DNA of 64,000 nt from Streptomyces sp. HSG2. Lineage in GTDB: Bacteria > Actinomycetota > Actinomycetes > Streptomycetales > Streptomycetaceae. The first letter of the stretch is position 1. Each line of letters begins with the position of its first letter. This document shows, piece after piece, positions 53,892 to 62,447 of this stretch. A program made the position numbers and the translations under genes. The notes beneath the pieces are model-generated. The model did no database searches, was not told the DNA's origin, and saw only the letters and a program-made list of their open reading frames with translations. The DNA is taken from the NCBI RefSeq assembly GCF_016598575.1, contig NZ_CP066801.1:434001-498000 (forward strand), given 5' to 3'.

Positions 53892-55307
53892 ATGCCCACC
53901 CGCCCGGATCCACCAGCAGCCGCCCTGTGCCCGCGCGAGGATCTCGAACTGGCCGAGCGACTCGCCCTGTCGGCGGCCACCTCGCGGGGAGCTCACCTCG
54001 CCACCGAGGACGTGACGGACTGGCTCGACGAGCGTCACGCGGCCGGGGCCTTCCACGCCCGGCGCATTCCGCTGACCGAGTTGGTCGAGCGCGGCGAATG
54101 GAGGTTCGAGCCGGGCACCGGCAACCTGGCCCACCGCAGCGGCGGATTCTTCACCGTCGAGGGCATGCGCGTCGCCGAGGGGACCGGCGAGGGCGTACCG
54201 CGCCGGGAGTGGGAGCAGCCGGTCATCAGCCAGCCCGAGGTGGGCGTTCTGGGGTTGCTGGCCAAGGAGTTCGGCGGGGTGCTGCACTTTCTCATGCAGG
54301 CCAAGGCCGAACCGGGCAACCCTCGGCCCACGCAGCTCTCCCCCACCGTGCAGGCGACCCGAAGCAACTACACCCGGGCGCACCGGGGCGCGGACGTGCG
54401 GCTCCTCGATCACTTCGTCGGGCCGGGCGCCGGCCGGGTCCTCGTCGACGTGCTGCAGTCGGAGCAGGGCTCGTGGTTCTTCCGCAAGTCGAACCGGAAC
54501 GTGATCGTCGAGACCGACGACGAGGTCGACGCGCCGGAGGACTTCCGCTGGCTCACCCTCGGTCAGATAGCCGAGCTGCTGCACCGGGACGAGGTGGTCA
54601 ACATGGACGCGCGGAGCGTCCTGTCCTGTGTTCCCCACGGGGACCCCACGCCCAGCGCGCTCCTGTCAGACGCGGCTCTGTTGTCATGGTTCACCGGCGA
54701 GCGCGGTGGTCGCGCCGTGCGCGCCCGGCGCATACCGCTCTCGACGGTGCGTGGCTGGAAGCACGGCGTGGAGGCGATCGAGCACGAGGACGGCCGGTAC
54801 TTCCGGGTGGTCGCCGTCTCGGTACGGGCCGGGAACCGCGAGGTGAGCGGCTGGACCCAGCCCCTGATCGAACCGGTGGGGACCGGGGTGGCGGCGTTCC
54901 TGCTGCGGGAGATCGACTCGATCCCCCACGTCCTGGTGCACGCCCGGACCGAGGGCGGCTTCCTGGACACCGTCGAGCTGGGCCCGACGGTCCAGTGCAC
55001 CCCCGGCAACCACGCGCACCTGCCGCTCGCCGAGCGACCGCGCTACCTGGAGGAGGTGTTGACGGCGCCACCCTCCCGCGTGCGCTACGGGGCCGTCCAC
55101 TCCGAGGAAGGAGGACGCTTCCTGAACGCCCGCTGCCGCTACCTGGTGATCGACGCGGACCCGCGCTCCGCGCGGCTCGACCCGCCGCCCGGTTTCGCCT
55201 GGGCCACGCCCGCCCAGCTCACGGCGCTCACTCGGCACGGCCACTACCTCAACGTCGAGGCCAGGACCCTCCTGGCGTGTCTGCACGCCATGGCCGCTCG
55301 CTCGTGA
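53892..55307 (+). CDS. staJ: NDP-hexose 2,3-dehydratase StaJ
   Basis: A 471-residue enzyme that removes water from C2-C3 of dTDP-4-keto-6-deoxyglucose, giving the 3,4-diketo-2,6-dideoxy sugar. It consists of two homologous halves, as usual for the family. The first (about 70-215) has GFFTVEGMRV, QPVISQPEVGVLGLLAKEF and LSPTVQATRSNY. The second (about 270-430) has RYFRVVAVSV, TQPLIEPVGTGVAAFLLREID and LGPTVQCTPGNH. The paired T-V-Q-x-T motifs are diagnostic. The ATG follows AAGGAG. A 137-base gap separates it from staMA. Confidence 0.94.
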   Translation: MPTRPDPPAAALCPREDLELAERLALSAATSRGAHLATEDVTDWLDERHAAGAFHARRIPLTELVERGEWRFEPGTGNLAHRSGGFFTVEGMRVAEGTGEGVPRREWEQPVISQPEVGVLGLLAKEFGGVLHFLMQAKAEPGNPRPTQLSPTVQATRSNYTRAHRGADVRLLDHFVGPGAGRVLVDVLQSEQGSWFFRKSNRNVIVETDDEVDAPEDFRWLTLGQIAELLHRDEVVNMDARSVLSCVPHGDPTPSALLSDAALLSWFTGERGGRAVRARRIPLSTVRGWKHGVEAIEHEDGRYFRVVAVSVRAGNREVSGWTQPLIEPVGTGVAAFLLREIDSIPHVLVHARTEGGFLDTVELGPTVQCTPGNHAHLPLAERPRYLEEVLTAPPSRVRYGAVHSEEGGRFLNARCRYLVIDADPRSARLDPPPGFAWATPAQLTALTRHGHYLNVEARTLLACLHAMAARS

Positions 55308-55320
55308 AAGGACGCGCGAA

Positions 55321-56322
55321 TTGAACCGCTCCGGGGAACGGACCCCCCTGATCACCGTGCTGGGCGCCTCCGGCTTCGTCGGATCGACGGTCGTACGGGC
55401 ACTGGCGACCCACCCCGTCGGGCTGCGCCTGGTGGCGCGCCGGGCCGCAGTCGCTCCCCCCGGCGCGGCCGAGATCGACGTCGTGCGGGCCGACCTCACC
55501 GACCGGTCGGCGCTGGCCGAGGCGGTCGCCGGCTCCGATGCCGTGGTGCACCTGCTGCTCGGGGACGGCGGCTGGCGGGCCGCCGAAAAGGATCCCGAGG
55601 CGGAACGGGTGAACGTCGGCGTGATGCGGGACCTGGTGGCCGTGGCGCGGCCGAGAAGCGCGGGCGACGCCGGGCCGGTGGTGGTGTACGCGGGGGCGGC
55701 CTCCCAGGTCGGCCCGGTCCCGAGGGAACCCGTCGACGGCAGCGAGCCCGACCGGCCGGGGACGGCCTACGACCGTCAGAAACTGGAGGCGGAGCGGGTC
55801 CTGAAACGCGCGACGGCCGAGGGGAGGATCCGCGGCGTCAGTCTGCGGCTGCCGACGGTGTTCGGTGAGAGCGCGGCGGCGGGGGCCGAGGATCGCGGGG
55901 TGGTTTCCGCCATGGTCCGGCGTGCTCTGGACGGCCGGCCGATCACGATGTGGCACGACGGCACCGTGCGGCGCGACCTGGTCCACGTGGAGGACGTCGC
56001 GGGGGCGTTCGCGAAGGCCCTTCGGCGTCCCGGGCCGCTGGTCGGCCGGCACTGGACGATCGGCGCCGGGAGGGGCGACGCGCTGGGCGACGTGTTCCGG
56101 CTCGTCGCCGAGACCGCCGCCGAGCTGACCGGACGCCCTCGGGTCCCGGTGTTGACCGTCCCGCCGCCCGACCACGCACCGGACACCGACTTCCTCAGCG
56201 TGACCATCGACTCCGGCGCCTTCCGCCGTGCCGTCGGCTGGCGCCCTCTGATCCCCCTGCCGGAGGGCGTGCGGCGCACCGTCGCCGCGCTCGCCGCCCG
56301 GCGCCAGGCGGCTCGTCCGTGA
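55321..56322 (+). CDS. staK: dTDP-4-keto-6-deoxyhexose 4-ketoreductase StaK
   Basis: A 333-residue extended SDR-type protein with the NAD(P) motif [18 protein letters not shown] (about 11-28), Tyr-x3-Lys in [10 protein letters not shown] and a C-terminal substrate domain ([18 protein letters not shown]). In the sta pathway StaK is the 4-ketoreductase that completes the L-ristosamine skeleton. The start is a TTG at 55321, with AAAGGA eight bases before it. The staJ stop is 13 bases upstream, so staJ and staK form one transcript. Confidence 0.88.
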   Translation: MNRSGERTPLITVLGASGFVGSTVVRALATHPVGLRLVARRAAVAPPGAAEIDVVRADLTDRSALAEAVAGSDAVVHLLLGDGGWRAAEKDPEAERVNVGVMRDLVAVARPRSAGDAGPVVVYAGAASQVGPVPREPVDGSEPDRPGTAYDRQKLEAERVLKRATAEGRIRGVSLRLPTVFGESAAAGAEDRGVVSAMVRRALDGRPITMWHDGTVRRDLVHVEDVAGAFAKALRRPGPLVGRHWTIGAGRGDALGDVFRLVAETAAELTGRPRVPVLTVPPPDHAPDTDFLSVTIDSGAFRRAVGWRPLIPLPEGVRRTVAALAARRQAARP

Positions 56323-56455
56323 GCCGGGACCGCCCGGAGCGACGCTCCCCGCGGCACCGGGCGCACCGCCGGGGTTTCCGGCGGCCCGTTCCCGGGCGGG
56401 CGTCGCCCCGTTCTCACCCCGGCGCGCGGGCCGGGGCCGTCACGAAGGAGCCACG

Positions 56456-57565
56456 ATGACCACACGAGTATGGGACTACCTGGCCGAGTACGACACGGAA
56501 CGCGCGGACATCCTGGACGCCGTGGAGACGGTGTTCTCCTCGGGCCGGCTCGTGCTGGGCTCCGGGGTGCGGGGTTTCGAGGAGGAGTTCGCCGCCTATC
56601 ACGGCGTCGACCACTGTGTCGGCGTCGACAACGGGACCAACGCCGTCAAGCTCGGTCTCCAGGCGCTCGGCGTGGGGCCCGGCGACGAGGTGATCACGGT
56701 GTCCAACACGGCCGCGCCGACGGTGGTGGCCATCGACTCGACCGGGGCCAGGCCCGTCTTCGTCGACGTCCGCGAGGAGGACTTCCTCATGGACACCGAG
56801 CAGGTGGCCGGCGCGATCACCGACCGCACCCGATGCCTGCTCCCGGTGCACCTGTACGGCCAATGCGTGGACATGACACCGCTCGGGGGGCTCGCCGAAC
56901 GACACGGCCTCGCCGTCCTGGAGGACTGCGCCCAGGCCCACGGCGCGCGACGGGACGGCGTCGTCGCCGGCACCCGGGGGGACGTCGCGGCCTTCTCCTT
57001 CTACCCGACCAAGGTCCTCGGGGCCTACGGCGACGCCGGAGCGGTCCTCACCTCGGACCCCGACCTCGCGCGCGAACTGCGCCGCTCGCGCTACTACGGC
57101 ATGGAGGACCGCTACTACACCGTGCGGACCCCGGCCCACAACAGCCGACTCGACGAAGTCCAGGCGGAGATCCTGCGCCGCAAGCTCCGCAGGCTGGACG
57201 GCTACATCGCGGGTCGCCGCGCCGTGGCCCGCCGCTATGCCGAGGGGTTGTCCGGCACCGGACTCGTCCTGCCGCGGACCACGGCGGGCAACGAGCACGT
57301 GTACTACGTCTACGTGGTACGCCACCCGCGGCGCGACGACATCCTGAAGCGACTCCGGGAGTACGACATCCACCTGAACGTCAGCTACCCCTGGCCGGTG
57401 CACACCATGAGCGGCTTCGCCCATCTCGGTTACGCCTCAGGGTCGCTGCCGGTCACCGAGGCGGCGGCGTCCGAGATCTTCTCCCTGCCGATGTACCCGT
57501 CGCTGTCCGAGGACCTCCAGGACAAGGTCATCGAGGCCCTGCGCGACGTGGTCTCGACGCTGTGA
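56456..57565 (+). CDS. staI: NDP-sugar 3-aminotransferase StaI (DegT/DnrJ/EryC1 family)
   Basis: A 369-residue PLP sugar aminotransferase that puts the amino group at C3 of the keto sugar, using glutamate or glutamine as donor. [38 protein letters not shown] is the PLP phosphate region, EDCAQAHGA carries the conserved Asp that pairs with the cofactor, and Lys186 in [16 protein letters not shown] forms the Schiff base. The ATG follows GAAGGAG. A 133-base gap to staK may contain a further promoter. Confidence 0.94.
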   Translation: MTTRVWDYLAEYDTERADILDAVETVFSSGRLVLGSGVRGFEEEFAAYHGVDHCVGVDNGTNAVKLGLQALGVGPGDEVITVSNTAAPTVVAIDSTGARPVFVDVREEDFLMDTEQVAGAITDRTRCLLPVHLYGQCVDMTPLGGLAERHGLAVLEDCAQAHGARRDGVVAGTRGDVAAFSFYPTKVLGAYGDAGAVLTSDPDLARELRRSRYYGMEDRYYTVRTPAHNSRLDEVQAEILRRKLRRLDGYIAGRRAVARRYAEGLSGTGLVLPRTTAGNEHVYYVYVVRHPRRDDILKRLREYDIHLNVSYPWPVHTMSGFAHLGYASGSLPVTEAAASEIFSLPMYPSLSEDLQDKVIEALRDVVSTL

Positions 57566-57623
57566 ACCCGCCCGTGCCGACCCACGACCGAACGAGTGCC
57601 CCGATCGAACAGAAGGAGCGACG

Positions 57624-58253
57624 TTGAAGGCACGCAGACTCGCCGTCCGGGGAGCGATCGAGTTCGCCCCGCGGGTCCACCCCGACGAACGGGGCCGATT
57701 CCTGTCCCCCTTCCAGGAGAAGGCGTTCACCGAGGCCCACGGGGCGCCGCTCTTCGCCGTGGCGCAGACCAACCACAGCGTCTCCCGGCGCGGCGTGGTC
57801 CGGGGGATCCACTACACGGCCACGCCCCCGGGCACCGCCAAGTACGTGTACTGCGCGCGAGGGGCGGCGGTGGACTTCGTGGTGGACATCCGGGTGGGGT
57901 CGCCCACCTTCGGCCGGTGGGACTCGGTGGTGATGGACCAGCGCGACCACCGCGCCACCTACGTCCCGGTGGGCGTGGGACACGCCTTCGTGGCCCTCCA
58001 GGACGACACCGTGATGTCCTACATGCTCTCCGGGAGCTACGTCCCGGAACACGAACTCGCGCTGTCCTTCCTCGACCCCGCGCTCGCCCTGCCCCTGCCC
58101 TCCGACATGGAGCCGATCCTGTCCGAACGCGACCGCGCCGCCGTCACGCTGGCGGTGGCACGGGACAAGGGCCTGCTGCCGGAGTACGACCACTGCGTGC
58201 GCGTCGAGGGGGGCCGGCGGCCCCCGAACGCCCAGGCGGGAGCGGACGCCTGA
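57624..58253 (+). CDS. staE: dTDP-4-keto-6-deoxyhexose epimerase StaE
   Basis: A 209-residue cupin-fold epimerase of the RmlC family that inverts the sugar to the L series. The catalytic His is in VVRGIHYTATPPG, the partner Lys/Asp in KYVYCARGAAVDFVVDIRVGSPTFGRW, and a Tyr in VMSYMLSGSYVPEHE replaces the RmlC tyrosine region. The length is typical. The start is a TTG at 57624 with a perfect AGAAGGAG six bases before, the third TTG start in the cluster after staG and staK. staI ends 58 bases upstream. Confidence 0.93.
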   Translation: MKARRLAVRGAIEFAPRVHPDERGRFLSPFQEKAFTEAHGAPLFAVAQTNHSVSRRGVVRGIHYTATPPGTAKYVYCARGAAVDFVVDIRVGSPTFGRWDSVVMDQRDHRATYVPVGVGHAFVALQDDTVMSYMLSGSYVPEHELALSFLDPALALPLPSDMEPILSERDRAAVTLAVARDKGLLPEYDHCVRVEGGRRPPNAQAGADA

Positions 58254-58336
58254 GATCCCGACCGTCCCCCGGGCCCCGGGGGACAAGACCCACGCGCGGG
58301 ACAGCGCCGCGCGACCGACGACCGAAAGGCCCTGCC

Positions 58337-59182
58337 GTGACCGAAACCGTCTCCCAGACCCCGCCGGTGCCCCGAGCCGTCGGCGAACTGTACGACCGGC
58401 TGACGCTCAACGCCATGCGCGACGGCTCCTTCAACCCCAACGTGCACATCGGCTACTGGGACGAACCCGACACCCCGGCCTCCATCGACGAGGCGATGGA
58501 CCGTCTGACCGACGTGTTCATCGAGTCGATGGCCGTGGACGCCGGGAGCCACGTCCTGGACCTCGGTTGCGGGGTGGGCGGCCCCGCGCTGCGCCTCGTC
58601 GCGCGGACCGGGGCCCGGGTCACCGGTGTCAGTGTCAGCGAGGAACAGGTCAAGACCGCCAACCGGTTGGCGGCCGAAGCGGGGGTCGCGGACCGGGCCG
58701 TCTTCGCACACGGCGACGCCATGGACCTGCCCTTCTCCGACGCGTCGTTCGACGCGGTCATGGCCCTGGAGTCGATCTGTCACATGCCCGACCGGCAACG
58801 AGCGCTCACCGAGGCCTCCCGGGTGTTGGCGCCCGGGGGCAGGATCGTCCTGACCGACGTGTTCGAGCGGGCTCCCCGCAAGGCGGAGCGCCATCCGGGC
58901 ATCGACAAGTTCTGCCGCAGCCTGATGGCGACCACCGCGGACATCGACGACTACGTGGCGCTGCTCCACCGCTCGGGCCTGCGGCTTCGCGCGCTCACGG
59001 ACGTCACGGAACAGACGACGCTGCGCCTGGCCGACGAGTTGGCGCGGCTCGCGGCCCGGGAGGATCGCCCCGTCGCGATGGAGGAGGGCAACTTCGGCTT
59101 CGACGAGGATGCCTTCCGCCCCTCCGACCTGGCGGGCGCCGACGACTTCGGCTGCCTGCTCGCCGTCGCCGTGCGCCCCTGA
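58337..59182 (+). CDS. staMB: Sugar O-methyltransferase StaMB
   Basis: A 281-residue class I SAM methyltransferase related to StaMA: HVLDLGCGVGGPALRLVARTGARVTGVSVSEEQV (motif I near residue 75), VFAHGDAMDLPFSDASFDAVMALESICHM, then the C-terminal cap. Between staE and staC it takes the place of staMB, reported to be the 4'-O-methyltransferase acting after StaMA to give staurosporine. The GTG at 58337 is preceded by GAAAGG. A 209-base gap follows before staC, the widest in this arm. Confidence 0.87.
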   Translation: MTETVSQTPPVPRAVGELYDRLTLNAMRDGSFNPNVHIGYWDEPDTPASIDEAMDRLTDVFIESMAVDAGSHVLDLGCGVGGPALRLVARTGARVTGVSVSEEQVKTANRLAAEAGVADRAVFAHGDAMDLPFSDASFDAVMALESICHMPDRQRALTEASRVLAPGGRIVLTDVFERAPRKAERHPGIDKFCRSLMATTADIDDYVALLHRSGLRLRALTDVTEQTTLRLADELARLAAREDRPVAMEEGNFGFDEDAFRPSDLAGADDFGCLLAVAVRP

Positions 59183-59391
59183 GACGCCGGGGTCCCGGAA
59201 GGACACCCCACACCGGGCCCGGGACCCCACTCGGCTCTCGGCGCGGACGAGGAGGGCCGAGGAGCCCGTACCCCTCTCGGCGGGGACGGGAGGAGTCGCC
59301 TTCCTCGCCTCCGGCGTTCCCCGCCCCGTTTCCCGGGGTCTTGGCACCCTCCCCCGGCCCGAGGCCGGAGTGATCACGAAGGAGAGACACC
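59183..59391. other. Intergenic region between staMB and staC
   Basis: 209 bases with no gene. Near its end the phrase GGAGTGATCACGAAGGAG leads into the staC start. A separate staC promoter could lie here; none was identified with confidence. Confidence 0.4.
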
Positions 59392-61038
59392 ATGGCGCGT
59401 TCAGGCGAGTGCACCGACGTCCTGATCGTCGGCGGCGGGCCGGTCGGCATGGCGCTGGCCCTCGATCTCGCCTACCGGGGGATCAGCTGCGTGGTCGCGG
59501 ACGCGGGCGACGGACGGGTCCGACATCCCAAGGTGAGCACCATCGGTCCCCGCTCGATGGAATTGTTCCGCCGCTGGGGGGTGGCGCGGGCCATCCGAGA
59601 CGCCGGGTGGCCCGCGGACCACACGCTGGACATCGCCTGGGTCACCCGGGTCGGCGGCCACGAACTCCACCGTTGTCACCGAGGGACCGCTCGCGAGCGG
59701 GGGCCGTTCGCCCACACCCCGGAACCCGACCAGATCTGCCCGGCCCACTGGCTGAACCCGGTCCTGACGCGGGCGGTCGGCGTCCACCCGGATGGACCGC
59801 TGCGGCTGGGAACGACGGTCGACCGGGTACGGCAGAGGGACGACCACGTCGAGGCCCGGCTCCGCGACCACCGCACCGGGTCGTCCGGCACCGTCCGCGC
59901 GCGCTTCCTGGTCGCCTGCGACGGAGCCGCCTCCCCCGTGCGCCGGGCCTGCGGGATCGAGGCTCCGGCCCGCCGGCCACCCCGCACCTTCCGCAACGTA
60001 CTCTTCCGCGCGCCGGACTTGAGGGAGCGCTTGGGCGACCGGGCGGCGATGGTGTACTTCCTGATGGCGTCTCCCACGCTGCGCTTCCCGCTGCGTTCCC
60101 TGAACGGCACGGACCTGTACAACCTGGTGGTCGGCGCCGACGACGTGGGACGGGTCGACGGCCTGGCCCTCATCCGGGAAGCCCTCGCCTTCGACACCCC
60201 GGTGGAGTTGCTGAGCGACGGCGAGTGGCACCTGACGCATCGTGTCGCCGACCGCTACCGGGCCGGGCGCGTCCTCCTCGCCGGGGACGCCGCCCACACC
60301 CTCTCTCCCTCGGGTGGCTTCGGGCTGGCCACCGGCATCGGCGACGCCGCCGACCTGGGGTGGAAACTCGACGCCGTCCTGCGCGGGTGGGCCGGAAGGC
60401 ACTTGCTCGACACCTACGAGAGCGAGCGCAGGCCGGTCGCGGTGGACAGCCTGGAAGAGGCCGACAGAAACCTGCGGCGCACCACACGCCGGCCCCTGCC
60501 CCACGAGATCCACCAGGACGGTCCGGCCGGCGAACGGGCCCGCGCGGAGACGTCCCGGCTGCTGAAGGAGAGCGACGCGCACCGGGAGTTCGACGCTCCG
60601 GAGATCCACTTCGGGTTGCGCTACCGCTCGCACGCCATCGTCGAGGACCCCCACGTGCCGGTCAGGCACGGCAGGCCACCGGGCGACTGGCGACCGGGCA
60701 GCGAGCCCGGCTACCGGGCCGCACACGCCTGGTGGGACGCCACGACCTCGACGCTCGACCTGTTCGGGCACGGGTTCGTCCTGCTGTGCTTCGCCGAGCA
60801 CCCGGGGGTGGACGGGGTGCGACGTGCCTTCGCCGACCGAGGCGTCCCCCTGACGCCGCACCGTCGCGCCGGCGGCGAGGTGGCCGCCCTGTACGAGCGG
60901 GCCTTCGTCCTGGTCCGTCCGGACGGCCACGTGGCGTGGCGGGGCGACGCACCGCCACACGATCCCGTCGCGCTGGTGGACACGGTGCGCGGCGAGCGGG
61001 GCGAGCACCCGTCGAAGGGGCGCGACGGGACGGGCTGA
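59392..61038 (+). CDS. staC: FAD monooxygenase StaC
   Basis: A 548-residue flavin monooxygenase of the PHBH/FAD_binding_3 type. The N-terminal FAD site is LIVGGGPVGMALALDLAYRG, the FAD/NADPH DG motif is FLVACDGAASPVRRA, and the second FAD site is GRVLLAGDAAHTLSPSGGFGLATGIGDAADLGWKL near residue 300. A thioredoxin-like C-terminal domain follows (about 440-540). StaC acts with StaP and steers the product to K252c, with one lactam carbonyl, unlike RebC, which yields the dicarbonyl. The few residues that separate StaC from RebC function cannot be judged by eye. Last gene of the cluster. Confidence 0.92.
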   Translation: MARSGECTDVLIVGGGPVGMALALDLAYRGISCVVADAGDGRVRHPKVSTIGPRSMELFRRWGVARAIRDAGWPADHTLDIAWVTRVGGHELHRCHRGTARERGPFAHTPEPDQICPAHWLNPVLTRAVGVHPDGPLRLGTTVDRVRQRDDHVEARLRDHRTGSSGTVRARFLVACDGAASPVRRACGIEAPARRPPRTFRNVLFRAPDLRERLGDRAAMVYFLMASPTLRFPLRSLNGTDLYNLVVGADDVGRVDGLALIREALAFDTPVELLSDGEWHLTHRVADRYRAGRVLLAGDAAHTLSPSGGFGLATGIGDAADLGWKLDAVLRGWAGRHLLDTYESERRPVAVDSLEEADRNLRRTTRRPLPHEIHQDGPAGERARAETSRLLKESDAHREFDAPEIHFGLRYRSHAIVEDPHVPVRHGRPPGDWRPGSEPGYRAAHAWWDATTSTLDLFGHGFVLLCFAEHPGVDGVRRAFADRGVPLTPHRRAGGEVAALYERAFVLVRPDGHVAWRGDAPPHDPVALVDTVRGERGEHPSKGRDGTG

Positions 61039-61049
61039 CCCTCCGCGCC

Positions 61050-61072
61050 GTGCCCGCCGAACCGGTGGGCAC
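61050..61072. terminator. Hairpin between staC and the flavoprotein gene
   Basis: GTGCCCGCC (61050-61058) pairs with GGTGGGCAC (61064-61072) with one G-T pair and a 5-base loop, 11 bases past staC. It separates convergent genes and marks the right edge of the cluster. Confidence 0.65.
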
Positions 61073-61079
61073 GCCGAGG

Positions 61080-62321
61080 TCAGGACTCGGCGTCGCGGCG
61101 GGCGCCGGCCCCGGTGCGGCCGTCGAGCAGGGCCAGTCCGCGCCGCGCCATCGGGTGACCCCGCAGCAACGCGGCGAGTGTGGTGGCCCCCTGGGTGATG
61201 TCCTTGAAGGCCCTCCAGGCAGGCCGAAGGCCGGTCAGGAGGGCGTGGAACACGGCCGGCCGTCGCTCGAAGGCCGCGAGCATCGTGGTACCGGCGGCCA
61301 TCTCGGCGCCGAGCCCGGTCTCGACGGCCCGCGTGTAGTCGAGCGTATGTCGGCGGGTCTCGGCGACATCGGCGGCCCCGGCGACGCGCACCGCCGCCTC
61401 GCCCGCCAGCCGACCCGAGCGGAGTGCGAAGGAGATGCCCTCGCGCGTCCATGGCTCCAGGAGTCCGGCGGCGTCGCCGCACACCAGGACCCGGCCGCGG
61501 GACAGGGGGGAGTCAGCGGACCGGCAGCGGGTCAGGTGACCCGAGGAGAGGCTCGGTTCGAAGCCGGCGAGCCCCAGTCGTCCCACGAAGTCCTCCAGGT
61601 AGCGCTTGGTCGCCGCGCCCTCGCCACGCCGGGCGATCACGCCGACGGTGAGCGTGTCGCCCTTGGGGAAGACCCAGCCGTAACTGCCCGGAATCGGACC
61701 CCAGTCGATGAGGACACGCCCCTTCCAGTCCTCGGCGACCGTGGGGGGAACCGGGATCTCCGACTCCAACCCGAGGTCGACCCGGTCGAGTCCGACCCCG
61801 ACGTGCGCTCCCGTCCTACCGGCGCTCCCGTCCGCGCCGACCACCGCCCGGGCCAGCACGGTCTCGCCGTCCTGGAGGACGACGGCGACGCTGCGACGGT
61901 CGGGCACGCCCGGACCGTGCTGCTCGATCCGGGTCACCGACGCCCGCGTGCGCAGTTCGGCGCCCGCCTTCTGCGCGTGCTCGACGAGCCGCCGGTCGAA
62001 CTCGGGCCGGTCGACCAGGCCGAACAGCATGTGCCGGGAACGACGGGTGCGGGCGAGACGCCCGTTGTGGGAGAAGGTCACCGCGTGCACCCGGTCCTGG
62101 AGCGGGAGGTCGAATCCGGGCGGCAGGCAGTCGCGAGAGGGGCCGATGATGCCGCCACCACACGTCTTGTAGCGCGGCAGTTCGGCCTTCTCCAGCAGCA
62201 GTACGCGACGGCCGGCCACGGCCGCCGCGTAGGCGGCGGACGCGCCCGCCGGCCCCGCGCCGACCACCACCACGTCCCATACCCGAGCCGTGTCGTCCGC
62301 CGAGGAGTTCTCGCTGCTCAC
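61080..62321 (-). CDS. Geranylgeranyl-reductase family flavoprotein
   Basis: A 413-residue FAD oxidoreductase of the geranylgeranyl reductase family, which saturates isoprenoid chains of lipids or quinones. The FAD motif DVVVVGAGPAGASAAYAAAVAGRRVLLLEKAELPRYKTCGGGI is complete, including the family's YKxCGGG, and the second site is RVLVCGDAAGLLEPWTREGISFALRSG. It could reduce the menaquinone side chain. The GTG at 62321 is used. It converges on staC and is divergent from the dipeptidase gene. It is probably a core gene, not part of the indolocarbazole pathway. Confidence 0.85.
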   Translation of the reverse strand: MSSENSSADDTARVWDVVVVGAGPAGASAAYAAAVAGRRVLLLEKAELPRYKTCGGGIIGPSRDCLPPGFDLPLQDRVHAVTFSHNGRLARTRRSRHMLFGLVDRPEFDRRLVEHAQKAGAELRTRASVTRIEQHGPGVPDRRSVAVVLQDGETVLARAVVGADGSAGRTGAHVGVGLDRVDLGLESEIPVPPTVAEDWKGRVLIDWGPIPGSYGWVFPKGDTLTVGVIARRGEGAATKRYLEDFVGRLGLAGFEPSLSSGHLTRCRSADSPLSRGRVLVCGDAAGLLEPWTREGISFALRSGRLAGEAAVRVAGAADVAETRRHTLDYTRAVETGLGAEMAAGTTMLAAFERRPAVFHALLTGLRPAWRAFKDITQGATTLAALLRGHPMARRGLALLDGRTGAGARRDAES

Positions 62322-62447
62322 GATGGTGTACCGCTCCGATCCCGCCGCCGTCTCCGCTGTCCCCCCGCATCCTACGGTGATCGCGCTCGGCAGCCCTGTG
62401 CGAGGATCGCTCACCGTAGGACGCCTGGAACCCAAGGAGCGTGCCCC

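Noticed and set aside
61080..62321. Geranylgeranyl-reductase-like flavoprotein as a member of the sta cluster
   Set aside because: It converges on staC across a hairpin, belongs to an isoprenoid-reductase family with no role in the pathway, and neighbours ordinary core genes.
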